From NCBI RefSeq assembly GCF_019679435.2, contig NZ_CP139781.1, forward strand, positions 4,460,001 through 4,524,000: DNA of 64,000 nucleotides, read 5' to 3'. How positions within the stretch are numbered: position 1 is the stretch's first letter; the number at the start of each line of letters is the position of its first letter. This DNA is from Actomonas aquatica. GTDB lineage: Bacteria; Verrucomicrobiota; Verrucomicrobiia; Opitutales; Opitutaceae. The translations under genes were made by a program, and so were the position numbers. Shown piece after piece: positions 1-7,942 of the stretch. The notes under the pieces are model-generated. The model saw only the letters and a list, made by a program, of their open reading frames with translations, did not search any database and was not told the DNA's origin.

Positions 1-212
1 AAAAGGTGAGAGAGGATTCCAATTATTGGACGCAGATTGAGAGTTACATCAATACCCGCACGGGCACGGACTTCAGTCATTCGGTATGTCCCGATTGCTA
101 CAAGGCGGTGGTGTTGCCGGAGTTGGAAAAATTGAAGGCCGATGCGGCCAAAGCGCGGGAGGAAGAAGCGGCGCGGGCCGCTCAAGACAGCGCGTCGTCT
201 GAAGCGCTTTAA
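1..212 (+). CDS. C-terminal end of a PAS/GAF-type signalling protein (partial)
   Basis: The reading frame is open from the left edge and stops at 212, so only about 70 C-terminal residues are visible and the gene starts outside the window. The fragment carries the conserved tail seen at the end of many bacterial PAS/GAF histidine kinases and response regulators: K-V-R-E-D, then YWTQIESYI, then FSHSVCPDCYK. In complete proteins a CxxC element precedes this and the CPDC pair completes a small cysteine cluster. The end of the protein is Ala/Glu-rich. Which sensor or output domain comes before it cannot be told from here. The family assignment rests on the tail motif alone. Confidence 0.6.
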   Translation, partial: KVREDSNYWTQIESYINTRTGTDFSHSVCPDCYKAVVLPELEKLKADAAKAREEEAARAAQDSASSEAL

Positions 213-227
213 GCGATCCTTCATCTC

Positions 228-422
228 ATGGACGAAGCACGGGTATCTCGACTGGAAGAACGAATTGCATGGCTGGAGCGCCATGTATTGGAGCAGGACA
301 AAGTCATGCTTCAGCAGGGGGACTTGGTCAAAAAATTGCGGGACGAACTTCTGACGATGCGGGAACGGGTTGGCGGGCGTGAAGTTCCGCTGGATCCCAA
401 CGAGCGGCCACCGCACTATTGA
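228..422 (+). CDS. slyX: SlyX family protein
   Basis: A 64-residue protein that is almost entirely a predicted coiled coil (VSRLEERIAWLERHVLEQ and following heptads) and ends in the SlyX signature P-P-H-Y. Length and C-terminus match the SlyX family, named from lysis-related E. coli genetics; its biochemical role is unknown. It begins 15 bp after the upstream signalling gene and could be co-transcribed with it. No membrane segment or signal peptide is visible. The assignment is based on size, heptad pattern and terminal motif; any short coiled-coil protein could mimic the first part, but not the PPHY end. Confidence 0.8.
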   Translation: MDEARVSRLEERIAWLERHVLEQDKVMLQQGDLVKKLRDELLTMRERVGGREVPLDPNERPPHY

Positions 423-781
423 GTTTGGTCCATTTTCGGGGCTGGGGTTAAAGTCGGCGCGGCATTGCCAACGAAGGCGTGGCCCTCTGGGGCCCCCCTT
501 CCCGGTCGCTTGGCGGAGAGGCCCTTTTCCCACTCACGCTGTTTCCTCGGCTTTCCGAGACACGTTCGCCAGCGCAGGGGCTCGGGCGTGGAGGTGATCC
601 GCGGTGTTGGAGTGGGGCTTCTGGGCGCGAGGCGCCGCTCTTTTGGCAGCCGGTTTGGCAGTAGCATGTCTTATCGCCTGGATCAGGCATGCGGGGCGAA
701 AACGTAACATTACATTGCTTGGCGAATGTGACGTGAAGGTTACGCTGTCACAGCAACGTAACACTTAACCCTGAGCCGACC
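423..781. other. Intergenic region, no gene seen
   Basis: About 360 bp between slyX and the TonB-domain gene. Open frames on both strands here are GC-rich artefacts with no recognisable protein motif. The last 80 bases are AT-richer, contain repeated GTAAC/GTTAC words (around 703-770) and probably hold the promoter of the gene at 782, but no clear -35/-10 pair can be assigned. Confidence 0.5.
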
Positions 782-1198
782 ATGAACCTCAAAAAAATCT
801 TCTTCCCTCTTCTCGGTCTCGCTCTTGCCACCGTCGGTTCCGCAGCCGACGACGCCAAGGCGACCACGGGAGGCGTCACCAAAGTTGCCCACATCGCGGG
901 CATGGACAAAGCACCGACGGTCGTTTCCCAGACCGCCCCGGTTTATCCGAGTTATTTGCGGGAGCGCGGGATCCAAGGGATTGCCACGGTCGAATTGCTA
1001 GTGGATTCGACCGGTCGTGTGGTGGAGGCGAAAGCGGTCCGTGCCACGGTCCCAGAGTTCGGCGTCCAAGCGGTGGCAGCTACAAAGCAGTGGACCTTCG
1101 CGCCGGCAGAGGCGGAAGGACAACCGATTGCGGCGCGCATCCAAGTTCCCTTCGAGTTTGTGATGCCGCAAGTAGCGGCTTTGGAGAGTGATAGGTAA
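782..1198 (+). CDS. TonB C-terminal domain protein (periplasmic, energy-transducer type)
   Basis: A 138-residue protein with an N-terminal signal peptide (MNLKKIFFPLLGLALATVG, cleavage near SAADD) and a TonB C-terminal fold over residues 45-135. Visible marks are the APVYPSYLRERGIQGIATVE core (proline-tyrosine-proline, then a GxAxVE strand), LLVDSTGRVV and the QWTFAPAEAEGQP strand. Unlike true TonB there is no transmembrane anchor followed by a Pro-rich spacer; the protein looks exported whole. Such stand-alone TonB_C proteins are common in Verrucomicrobiota and their partners are unknown. A rho-independent terminator follows within 30 bp, so it is probably monocistronic. ATG start chosen because the signal peptide begins there. 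Confidence 0.8.
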   Translation: MNLKKIFFPLLGLALATVGSAADDAKATTGGVTKVAHIAGMDKAPTVVSQTAPVYPSYLRERGIQGIATVELLVDSTGRVVEAKAVRATVPEFGVQAVAATKQWTFAPAEAEGQPIAARIQVPFEFVMPQVAALESDR

Positions 1199-1227
1199 CC
1201 CTCCTCTCCCAGTCTGTCTGTATTCGG

Positions 1228-1257
1228 AGCGTCCACCTTTGGTGGGCGCTTTTTTTG
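1228..1257 (+). terminator. Rho-independent terminator after the TonB-domain gene
   Basis: A 10-bp stem (AGCGTCCACC with GGTGGGCGCT, one G-U pair), a 3-nt loop and a run of seven T residues, starting 30 bp after the stop codon. It is a textbook intrinsic terminator for the plus strand. Confidence 0.92.
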
Positions 1258-1410
1258 TGGGTTTGTGTGGGCGTGCGCTTGGGCAAGGGGCTCACGCGGA
1301 TGCAATTAGTGCGAGTGCTGCGACTACGCGGTTCCCGCACTTGTCTTGTCGAGGGGAGTCCTTTTGTATTCCTCGCTCGGCCCATTCTAGGGCATTCCAC
1401 TCAACCTGAC

Positions 1411-1923
1411 ATGGCAGAACCAACTCAAAACCTCGACGACCTGTGGGAGCTCAGTGAATTGGAGCAGCGAATAGCAGCCCGTCCGATTCCGGAGGACATG
1501 GAGCGGTTGGCGGAAAAGTATGATCAATTTGGGTGGACGAACGAGGCGAACTCATTGCGCAAGCGCGCCTCCGATGCCCGGGCGAATCCCAGCAAACGCG
1601 AGGCGGTGCGACTGGTCGGCCCTTTTAACCCGATGGTCCTCTTGGAAATTCTGAAAGTTTTACACCTGACGAAGAAAACCGGGGAGCTGTTGCTGGAGTC
1701 CACTTCAGGGGTGACGGCTGCAGTCACGTTGGTCGATGGCGTGTTGGTCGACGCCCAAGCTGAGGACGTTCAACCCGGAATGCCTGCTTTACGTGAGGTG
1801 CTGGGTCTTTCTGGAGGGCGCTACCAGTTTCTCCCAGGGACCATGCGGGTAGCGTTCCAAACCTTACCTTCGGATAGTGCAGCTTTGTTGCTCCAGTTGT
1901 CCGATGAGTTTTGCGGAGTCTGA
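1411..1923 (+). CDS. DUF4388 domain protein
   Basis: 170 residues. The N-terminal third is an acidic helical segment (ELSELEQRIAARPIPEDMERL). Residues 70-165 have the DUF4388 (PatA-like N-terminal) pattern: LEILKVLHLTKKTGELLLES, then a strand-rich part with LVDGVLVDAQ and the ALREVLGLSGGRYQF segment. DUF4388 domains usually sit beside receiver domains or GTPase-linked regulators and are thought to be protein interaction modules. This gene is 30 bp upstream of a response regulator on the same strand, which fits. The frame is open further upstream, but ATG 1411 is preferred because residues encoded before it have no family resemblance. Confidence 0.75.
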   Translation: MAEPTQNLDDLWELSELEQRIAARPIPEDMERLAEKYDQFGWTNEANSLRKRASDARANPSKREAVRLVGPFNPMVLLEILKVLHLTKKTGELLLESTSGVTAAVTLVDGVLVDAQAEDVQPGMPALREVLGLSGGRYQFLPGTMRVAFQTLPSDSAALLLQLSDEFCGV

Positions 1924-1953
1924 GCTCACGCCTCCGAGCCGAATCTATCAGCC

Positions 1954-3678
1954 ATGGCCAATATACTTGTAGTCGAAGACGACCGCGCCACCGGGCAACT
2001 CATGCTTACGTTGGCCGAAAGCATGGGGCACACCTCCGCTCTCGCGAGCGATGGTGAGTCGGCACTCCGACTCGTGCGTGAGAGCCAGCCTGACATGATC
2101 ATCTCCGATGTGCTCATGGAGCCGATGGATGGCTTGGAGCTGTTGGAAATTGTGCGGCGGGAATTTCCGGCAGTGGCCGTGGTCCTGTTTTCGGCTTCTC
2201 GCGATCCGGAGGTGCAGGTGCGGGCCCTGCGTTTGGGCTCCGTGCAATTCCTCGCGAAGCCCTTGAGAATCGAGCAACTCAAGAAGGTGCTGGAAAAGAC
2301 GCTCGCAGATCGAGCTTCGGCGGCGGCTGACTCTGCGACCACGAGTGCCACCCTGAAAGCCCCGGTGCGTGAGATCACGGTCGAAGGTCTGGAGGAAGCG
2401 TTGCGCCCCTATCTGCCGGGGCCCCGCCTGCGTGATCAACGGTTTCGTTTGGCGCGTCTGGCCAAGGTTCGCAACCGCGTGCTGGTGGAGGCCGCGGAAG
2501 GAGTTTTCAACACCGACATGCTGGCGCTTTTGCACCGGCATTCGCATCGTGCGGCCGGACCTCTGGAGGTGATCAATTTTGCCAACTGTGAGTTGGACAA
2601 TTTGACCGCGGAGTGGACCCAAAACGCCCACGCGTGGCTGCAGCGCTTCTCCGGCGGGACGCTTGTGTTCCTGCAGATTGAGAAACTGCCGCTGCACGCC
2701 CAGGGCTTGTTGGCGGACTTGGTGCGTCGGGTGCAGGATGTTCGCATCGTTGCCACCACGAGGCGCGACCCGGACCAACTGCTGGCGGAAGGCAGTCTGA
2801 ACGAGAGCCTGTATTTTCGCCTGTCGCTGTTCTCAATGCGGGTGCCGCCGGTCTCCGAGTTGGGGTCGGACATCACGGAAGTGCTCTTGGATGCGGTGTG
2901 TGCGAGTTCCAGCTACAATCTCGCAGGTCGACCGGATTACGAGGGCGCGGCCCGCGAGGCGTTGGCGGCCTATTCTTGGCCGCGGAATTACTCGGAGCTA
3001 CATCAAGTGGCCGACTACATCGCAGCCCGTCTGAAGCAGCCCCGGATATCGTTGGCGGAGTTGCCCGAATCCGTCGCGGCAGCGCGTTGGCCCTCGCTGG
3101 GAGAACACGTCAAAGAAGCCCTGAAACTGCACGTGGATCGAGTGGTTCGAACCACCAGTGACGCGGCTCGAGCGGCGGCGGTGTTGGGCGTGCCGGAGAG
3201 CCTGTTGCGAGCTCACCTTGAAGAGCCCAACGATGCGCTCTTGGCCGCCTTGGTAGAGCCGACCAGTCGCCCGAGTCTTCAAGCAATTACGCCGAGTTAC
3301 GAACGCATCCTCATCGTGTCGTCCGACGATCTTTGGCGCACCTCGGCTGTCGCGATGGCCGTGCGTCCCGACCGCCTTGTTTTGGGGGTGCCGGATGCGC
3401 TGGCGGCGGTGTCCACCCTGCTCAATGCCCCGGAGTCTTTCGACCATGTCTTGATCGCGCCGCCGCTCGACGTCTTTTCCCCGGGAGAGATTGGTCGCCA
3501 GTTTCGCCGGATTTGCCCGGGCACCACCTTGGGATTGCTGGAAGCGTTTCCAGAACCGGAGGACTGTGAGCCATTCCACGAAATCTTTGATCGCCCGGAC
3601 GACGGGGACCGGCTGGAGCGCCTCTTGGGGCTCATGCGCGACTACCGGGAAAAACACAGCGACGGTCGATCCGGCTGA
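1954..3678 (+). CDS. Response regulator with a degenerate NtrC-type AAA+ domain
   Basis: 574 residues. Residues 1-120 form a receiver domain: ILVVEDD acidic pair, phospho-acceptor Asp in MIISDVLMEPMDG, and Lys in FLAKPL. Residues 150-385 align by eye with the sigma-54 activator AAA+ core (FLQIEKLPLHAQGLL, then RIVATTRRDP, then LYFRLSLFSMRVPPVSEL), but the Walker A P-loop and the GAFTGA loop are missing, so ATP hydrolysis and sigma-54 remodelling are unlikely. A Fis-like helix-turn-helix follows (about residues 395-430), and the last 140 residues resemble a second, phosphorylation-dead receiver. It follows the DUF4388 gene, probably in one transcript. It may act as a DNA-binding or docking regulator; its targets are unknown. 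Confidence 0.75.
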   Translation: MANILVVEDDRATGQLMLTLAESMGHTSALASDGESALRLVRESQPDMIISDVLMEPMDGLELLEIVRREFPAVAVVLFSASRDPEVQVRALRLGSVQFLAKPLRIEQLKKVLEKTLADRASAAADSATTSATLKAPVREITVEGLEEALRPYLPGPRLRDQRFRLARLAKVRNRVLVEAAEGVFNTDMLALLHRHSHRAAGPLEVINFANCELDNLTAEWTQNAHAWLQRFSGGTLVFLQIEKLPLHAQGLLADLVRRVQDVRIVATTRRDPDQLLAEGSLNESLYFRLSLFSMRVPPVSELGSDITEVLLDAVCASSSYNLAGRPDYEGAAREALAAYSWPRNYSELHQVADYIAARLKQPRISLAELPESVAAARWPSLGEHVKEALKLHVDRVVRTTSDAARAAAVLGVPESLLRAHLEEPNDALLAALVEPTSRPSLQAITPSYERILIVSSDDLWRTSAVAMAVRPDRLVLGVPDALAAVSTLLNAPESFDHVLIAPPLDVFSPGEIGRQFRRICPGTTLGLLEAFPEPEDCEPFHEIFDRPDDGDRLERLLGLMRDYREKHSDGRSG

Positions 3679-3711
3679 TGCCACCGCCCGACGTATTGCG
3701 CCTCATTTGCC

Positions 3712-4620
3712 ATGGCTGCTGCACCCATTGATTTTTTTAACCGCTACTCTGGCGAAATCGAGCGCGAGCAGGTTTACGGAGAAAAGTGGCTGCGTTGGGC
3801 CTACGAAACGGGTCTGGGCCGTGCGACGACGGCCATGCTGCTGCGCCGGAAGTTTTTCTCGTGGTATTACGGCATGCGCATGGATCGCGTTTACAGCGGC
3901 AACAAGGTCCTGCCGTTCGTCGTCGATTACGATCTGGATGCCGACGAATTCGGCAAACAGGCGTGGGAGTATAAAACCTTCAATGAGTTTTTCGCCCGTA
4001 GCCTGAAGCCGGAGGCGCGTCCGATCGCACCCGGTGACGATGTGGCGGTTTTGCCGGCCGATGGCCGCCACTTGGCCTTCCCGGATGTCGACGCGGCGGA
4101 CGGGTTTTACGTCAAAGGCTCCAAGTTCACGCTGGCCGAGCTCTTTGGCAGTGCGGCGGCGGCGGAGCCGTTTGCGGGCGGCAGCATGCTGATTTCGCGC
4201 CTCTGCCCGGTGGACTATCACCGCTTTCATTTCCCGGTCGAAGGTGTCCCGGAGCTTTCGAGCCTCATCAAGGGCTGGCTCTATTCGGTGAGCCCGATCG
4301 CGCTGCGCCGGCAGGTGCGTTACCTCGTCGAAAACAAACGTATGCTCACGCTTATCGAGTCGCCGCAGTTTGGGCAGGTGGCGATGTTTGAGGTCGGCGC
4401 GACCTGTGTCGGCACGATCAAGCAGCTGTTTGTCGAAGGCCGCACGAACGTGAAGGGCGAAGAAAAAGGGCTGTTTAAGTTTGGTGGCTCCTGCGTGATC
4501 ACGGTGTTCCAGCGGGGGCGGATCACGTTGGCCGACGACTTGGTGGAGCACAGCCGGGAGCACCGTGAGGTTTACGCCAAGATGGGCGATGTGTTGGGCC
4601 GGGCGGCTGCTCAGAGCTGA
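3712..4620 (+). CDS. psd: Phosphatidylserine decarboxylase
   Basis: Converts phosphatidylserine to phosphatidylethanolamine at the inner membrane, the last step of PE synthesis. The 302 residues begin with the family pattern FFNRYSGEIEREQVYGEKWL, continue with the NEFFARSLKPEARPI segment, the catalytic region around CPVDYHRFHFPVEG, and the self-cleavage motif KFGGSC near the C-terminus, where Ser260 would become the pyruvoyl cofactor. The classical LGST/GGSS site is here GGSC, a tolerated variant. Length is typical. The start is an ATG 34 bp after the response regulator. Housekeeping gene, immediately upstream of tRNA-Leu. Confidence 0.95.
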   Translation: MAAAPIDFFNRYSGEIEREQVYGEKWLRWAYETGLGRATTAMLLRRKFFSWYYGMRMDRVYSGNKVLPFVVDYDLDADEFGKQAWEYKTFNEFFARSLKPEARPIAPGDDVAVLPADGRHLAFPDVDAADGFYVKGSKFTLAELFGSAAAAEPFAGGSMLISRLCPVDYHRFHFPVEGVPELSSLIKGWLYSVSPIALRRQVRYLVENKRMLTLIESPQFGQVAMFEVGATCVGTIKQLFVEGRTNVKGEEKGLFKFGGSCVITVFQRGRITLADDLVEHSREHREVYAKMGDVLGRAAAQS

Positions 4621-4695
4621 CCTGGTGCGGATTCACTGAAATTCTGGTTTTGCCTTTAGGAGGCGGAGCCGCAGAGCATCTTAAGCTGCTCAACT

Positions 4696-4779
4696 GCTCG
4701 GGTGGTGGAATGGTAGACACGAGGGTCTTAGAAGCCCTTGCCGTAAGGCGTGCTGGTTCGAGTCCAGTCCCGAGCACCA
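4696..4779 (+). tRNA. tRNA-Leu (anticodon UAG)
   Basis: The acceptor stem GCTCGGG (4696-4702) pairs with CCCGAGC (4769-4775), followed by discriminator A and an encoded CCA. The D-arm GGTGGAATGGTAGACAC is the leucine type, the anticodon loop reads CTTAGAA (anticodon UAG, decoding CUA), a long variable arm is present, and the T-arm is GGTTCGAGTCC. The total of 84 nt suits a class II tRNA. The integrase gene begins 66 bp downstream, so the 3' half of this tRNA is the probable attachment site of the adjoining element. Confidence 0.95.
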
Positions 4780-4816
4780 ATGAGTTACGTAAGATTTCAA
4801 GTTTGAGATTGGCTGG

Positions 4817-4839
4817 TCCTATACTGCGCTCCTATACTG
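4817..4839 (+). repeat. Tandem direct repeat before the integrase gene
   Basis: TCCTATACTG occurs twice (4817-4826 and 4830-4839) with a 13-bp period, directly ahead of the integrase ATG at 4846. The copies contain a TATACT -10-like hexamer. They could be integrase/excisionase arm sites or the promoter; which is not decidable by eye. Confidence 0.5.
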
Positions 4840-4845
4840 GAGGGC

Positions 4846-5967
4846 ATGAAGGTGAGATCAACCAAGGTGCCGAACCTCGTCGTAACGGAGGAAACCGGCG
4901 TCTACTACGCTCGGGTTCGGGTGGCCGGGAAGCTCCGCTGGAAGTCGCTTCAGACAAAAGTTTTCTCCACTGCGAAGCTCCGCTTGAAGGACGAGGAGAC
5001 GAAGATGCGGGCAGGTGCCATCGGCACCAACGAAGACGTCGGCGCGAAGCTCACTTTCGAGGACGCCTTCAAGCGCTACCGTGCGGCGGTGAATGCGGAC
5101 GCGAGCCTCAAGCCGGCAACGAAACACTTTCGCCTGCGTTCAGAGCGCACCCTTCGTCGCACCTGGCCTGAACTCTGGCAACGTGAGCTGCGTCGCGTGA
5201 AGTCCGACGACTGTCGGCGATGGCTGAACGATTTTCGCAATGGCGGCGCGGCCTTCACTCCCAAGCGGGCCAAGACAAAGCGCCGGGGCGACAGCCCGAC
5301 CACGATCAACGCAGCGATTCGCTTTCTGCGCGCCGTGTTCAATGTCGGCGTCGAAGCCGGCGTGATGTATGCCAACCCGGCCGATGCGCTCGAAACCGTA
5401 GCGCCGCGTCGCAAACTGCTCCAGCTTCCCAACCGCGACCAGTTCGCGAAGCTGGTCGGCGAGATCCGGGCCGCGCATTCCCGTTGGGGGCAGGGCCCTG
5501 GCGATATGGTTGAAGGCCTGGCCTATACCGGCGCGCGGGTGGGCGAGGCGCGACGCATGATCTGGGCACACGTCGATGAGGAGCGCGGCATGGTCACGAT
5601 CCCCGGAGAAAAAACCGAAAGCGCTCCTCGCGTTAATCCGATGACGCCCGCGTTCCTGGACCTGATTCAGCGGATGAAAGAGCGTTACCAGCCTCGCCCG
5701 ATCGATCCCATTTTTCAGGTTCGCTCGGTCCTCGGTTCACTTCGGGTTGGTTGTGAGAAGCTCGGAATTCCCAAGATCGACCATCACGATCTACGTCACC
5801 TTTTCGCGACGACCTGCATCGAAAGCGGGGTGGATGTCTTGGTTCTATCCAAGTGGCTCGGCCATAGCGACGGCGGTGCGCTCGTCTTACGAACCTACGG
5901 CCACCTGCGTCCGGAGCACAGCACCCGCGCGGCGAAGCTGGTGGATTTTGCGCCGCCAGCAGGGTGA
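4846..5967 (+). CDS. int: Tyrosine recombinase (site-specific integrase)
   Basis: A 373-residue phage/ICE-type integrase. An N-terminal arm-binding domain and a SAM-like core-binding domain (TFEDAFKRYRAAVNADASLK) precede the catalytic domain. The catalytic set is visible: Arg in YTGARVGEARRM, Lys in the following beta-hairpin (GEKTESAPR), HxxR in HHDLRHLFATT, His in LSKWLGHSDGG and the nucleophile Tyr in LRTYGHL. It lies directly downstream of tRNA-Leu in the same orientation, the usual position of an integrase at attL of an element integrated into a tRNA 3' end. A small excisionase-like gene follows. It would catalyse integration and excision of the accessory region that extends to about 22 kb. 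Confidence 0.93.
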   Translation: MKVRSTKVPNLVVTEETGVYYARVRVAGKLRWKSLQTKVFSTAKLRLKDEETKMRAGAIGTNEDVGAKLTFEDAFKRYRAAVNADASLKPATKHFRLRSERTLRRTWPELWQRELRRVKSDDCRRWLNDFRNGGAAFTPKRAKTKRRGDSPTTINAAIRFLRAVFNVGVEAGVMYANPADALETVAPRRKLLQLPNRDQFAKLVGEIRAAHSRWGQGPGDMVEGLAYTGARVGEARRMIWAHVDEERGMVTIPGEKTESAPRVNPMTPAFLDLIQRMKERYQPRPIDPIFQVRSVLGSLRVGCEKLGIPKIDHHDLRHLFATTCIESGVDVLVLSKWLGHSDGGALVLRTYGHLRPEHSTRAAKLVDFAPPAG

Positions 5968-6056
5968 CTCAAATCCTGTGCCAATTGATTTGGGAGAAAG
6001 TGGTCCACGAAGAACCAGAGGCGGTCCTCACGAGATCCGGATAGTCTGACGGCGTC

Positions 6057-6257
6057 ATGAAAAATCCTGAACAAAACCTCCTCCCCAAGCTTGGTTACTC
6101 CCGCGAGGAAGTGGCCAAGATACTCGGTATCAGTGTGGTCTCGATCGATCGACTGGTTCGTCGTCGCCTACTGCTTCCGAGTCGTGCAACCCGTCGGCCG
6201 CTCTTTCCTGCTTGGGAGATCGAACGCTTCCTGCGTGAGACCCAAGTGGCGGCTTGA
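6057..6257 (+). CDS. Excisionase-like small helix-turn-helix protein
   Basis: 66 residues with a MerR/excisionase-type winged helix: LGYSREEVAKILGISVVSID is the helix-turn-helix, followed by RLVRRRLLLPSRATRRPLFP as wing and the closing WEIERFLRE helix. Proteins of this size and fold (HTH_17) serve as recombination directionality factors or transcriptional repressors of integrative elements. It lies 89 bp after the integrase on the same strand, which supports an excisionase role. Because the fold is also found in regulators, the exact function is inferred from position. Confidence 0.75.
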   Translation: MKNPEQNLLPKLGYSREEVAKILGISVVSIDRLVRRRLLLPSRATRRPLFPAWEIERFLRETQVAA

Positions 6258-6299
6258 TTTCGATTGCGGCATGGGCGGCGTGCGGCGTTGCCTCCGCCC

Positions 6300-7031
6300 A
6301 TGCCCCCTCCCGCCAAAAACCGACTCGGAGAGATTCAAGCGCTCCGGGATCTGCTCACGGACAGTTCCTGCCGCGGTCTCGCCAGCGAGATCCGCGTGTT
6401 TCTGAAAGTTTTATACACGCTACCGTCCGTGAAAGATTGGCTGGAGTGGTTGATCGATTCGGATCGGCTCGATGCTTGGAAGCGATTGGTGGACCAGGCG
6501 GACTCATCAGCACTGACGGAGCTGGAGTTGCCCGACTATGTCGCACGTCAAGTCGCCGGCGATCCTGCCTCCGTGGGCATGATACCTTCCTTCGCCGGAC
6601 TGGCTGAGCGGGAGGTGATGACGATCATGCGTTTCGGCGGGCGCTACAACTCGCGCATCGGGATCGATGGAGCGCTCGCTCTCTTTGCTTTGGAGAAGGT
6701 TGCCAAAGAGGGAAAGGAGTTGCCGGCGTATCTCATGCTTCCGGTCCTTCGGACCGTATTCCGTGCCTGCACGCAGGGAGGGGCGAGTGGATTTCGATCA
6801 ATGTCCAGACTGTTTGAACGAAGTCGGAGTGGAGCAGAGGGCCACTCGGGATTCGAAGAAAAAGACCTGTGGATGTGGCAGGTTCTCGACTATCTCCTGG
6901 GTCAGGAATGTGAGGAGTATTCGGCCAAAGAAATCGCTGATTCCTTTCCGGAGGGGCTCAAAGTTTACCCGGATCGAGCACAGATCGTCAGTTTTTGCGA
7001 ACGGTGGGGGTGTCGGTGTCGTCCGACGTAA
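6300..7031 (+). CDS. Hypothetical protein of the mobile element
   Basis: 243 residues, no family recognised. It is mainly helical and soluble: amphipathic segments such as LEWLIDSDRLDAWKRLVDQ and LRTVFRACTQGGASGFRSM; four cysteines without a zinc-ribbon spacing, including a C-R-C pair near the end. No signal peptide or transmembrane helix. ATG 6300 is taken as start because the twelve residues before it (from a TTG at 6264) overlap the region just after the excisionase-like gene and look non-homologous. It sits 42 bp after that gene on the same strand and may belong to the same transcript. Probably an element accessory protein; no function can be assigned. Confidence 0.55.
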   Translation: MPPPAKNRLGEIQALRDLLTDSSCRGLASEIRVFLKVLYTLPSVKDWLEWLIDSDRLDAWKRLVDQADSSALTELELPDYVARQVAGDPASVGMIPSFAGLAEREVMTIMRFGGRYNSRIGIDGALALFALEKVAKEGKELPAYLMLPVLRTVFRACTQGGASGFRSMSRLFERSRSGAEGHSGFEEKDLWMWQVLDYLLGQECEEYSAKEIADSFPEGLKVYPDRAQIVSFCERWGCRCRPT

Positions 7032-7146
7032 ATTCTTGAACGAGAAAGGGTGAATCGACGTTTTTACATTTGTGGATAATTTATCGACAAAGCGTTGATT
7101 AAAAAAACGTTGCGAAAGGGCTTAAACGTCGTAGCGCCATTCTCCC

Positions 7147-7740
7147 ATGAGTCTCAAAGCATACAGACGGCAGCTTGGTTCCTCGATGGCAGACTACTCC
7201 TATTTGATCGAGCTGATCGCGGCCGTTGACAGAGAATACACCGACGCTGGAGAGAGGCTCCAAAAATCCTTTGGCCTATCCCTTACCCTTCGGGAGACCA
7301 AGAAGCGGCTTATGGAAATGGTCGTTTCCGCCGGTAAGCGTATGATCCTGGTGACAGGATTCAAATCCGGCTTCGCGTTGTGGCCGGATGAAAACGCGAC
7401 GGCCAAGGGTTTGATTGATGCGCTCCTTCGGCGGTCAGAGGCCGAAGACGGGAAGGGTAGCGACAACGCCAGTGTCGGCGGCGTGAGCTTGGCCGATCTA
7501 GAGCATCTGACCCCGGATCAACGAAATCGATTGTTGGCCTTTCTGGTCGGCGAGGTGCTCTCCATGAACATGGCGCTGCGGCAAAGCCTGGAGCAGACGA
7601 TCGGAAAGGAAGTAGACCTGAACCAACTCAAGAAGACGTTCCTGCAAAAGCTGCAAGAAACCCCGCAATGGGCATTTGGCGAAACCGTTTTGGCCACCCC
7701 GAAGCAGAGCCAGAGCAACGGCTATCGACACCGTTTCTGA
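7147..7740 (+). CDS. Hypothetical protein of the mobile element
   Basis: 197 residues, unrecognised. The first half is amphipathic helical (LIELIAAVDREYTDAGERLQ) with a GKRMILVTGFKSGFALWPD strand-turn. The second half contains a long helix pair around LTPDQRNRLLAFLVGEVLSM and a C-terminal K/Q-rich helix. No membrane segment, no catalytic motif seen. A 115-bp AT-rich upstream gap (with TTGTGGATAAT at about 7070-7080 and inverted CGACGTTT/AAACGTCG words at 7056 and 7124) likely carries its own promoter. Its 3' end faces the convergent gene at 7943-8608. Confidence 0.5.
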   Translation: MSLKAYRRQLGSSMADYSYLIELIAAVDREYTDAGERLQKSFGLSLTLRETKKRLMEMVVSAGKRMILVTGFKSGFALWPDENATAKGLIDALLRRSEAEDGKGSDNASVGGVSLADLEHLTPDQRNRLLAFLVGEVLSMNMALRQSLEQTIGKEVDLNQLKKTFLQKLQETPQWAFGETVLATPKQSQSNGYRHRF

Positions 7741-7942
7741 CCTATCCATTGGTTCAGGAATTTTTCTCGGGAATCCGAAACGGATCTCGCCGGAACTAAC
7801 TGCCCGTTCGCGTGCTCGCCGTTGCCAAAATGCTGATCCTTTACCGGTCCAGGCCAACGCAGCTTCAGCGCATACCGAGTCCGTCGACCACGACGGAATA
7901 GCGCTGGGGGCGTATACGTGGATGGGACTGAACGATCCTCGT

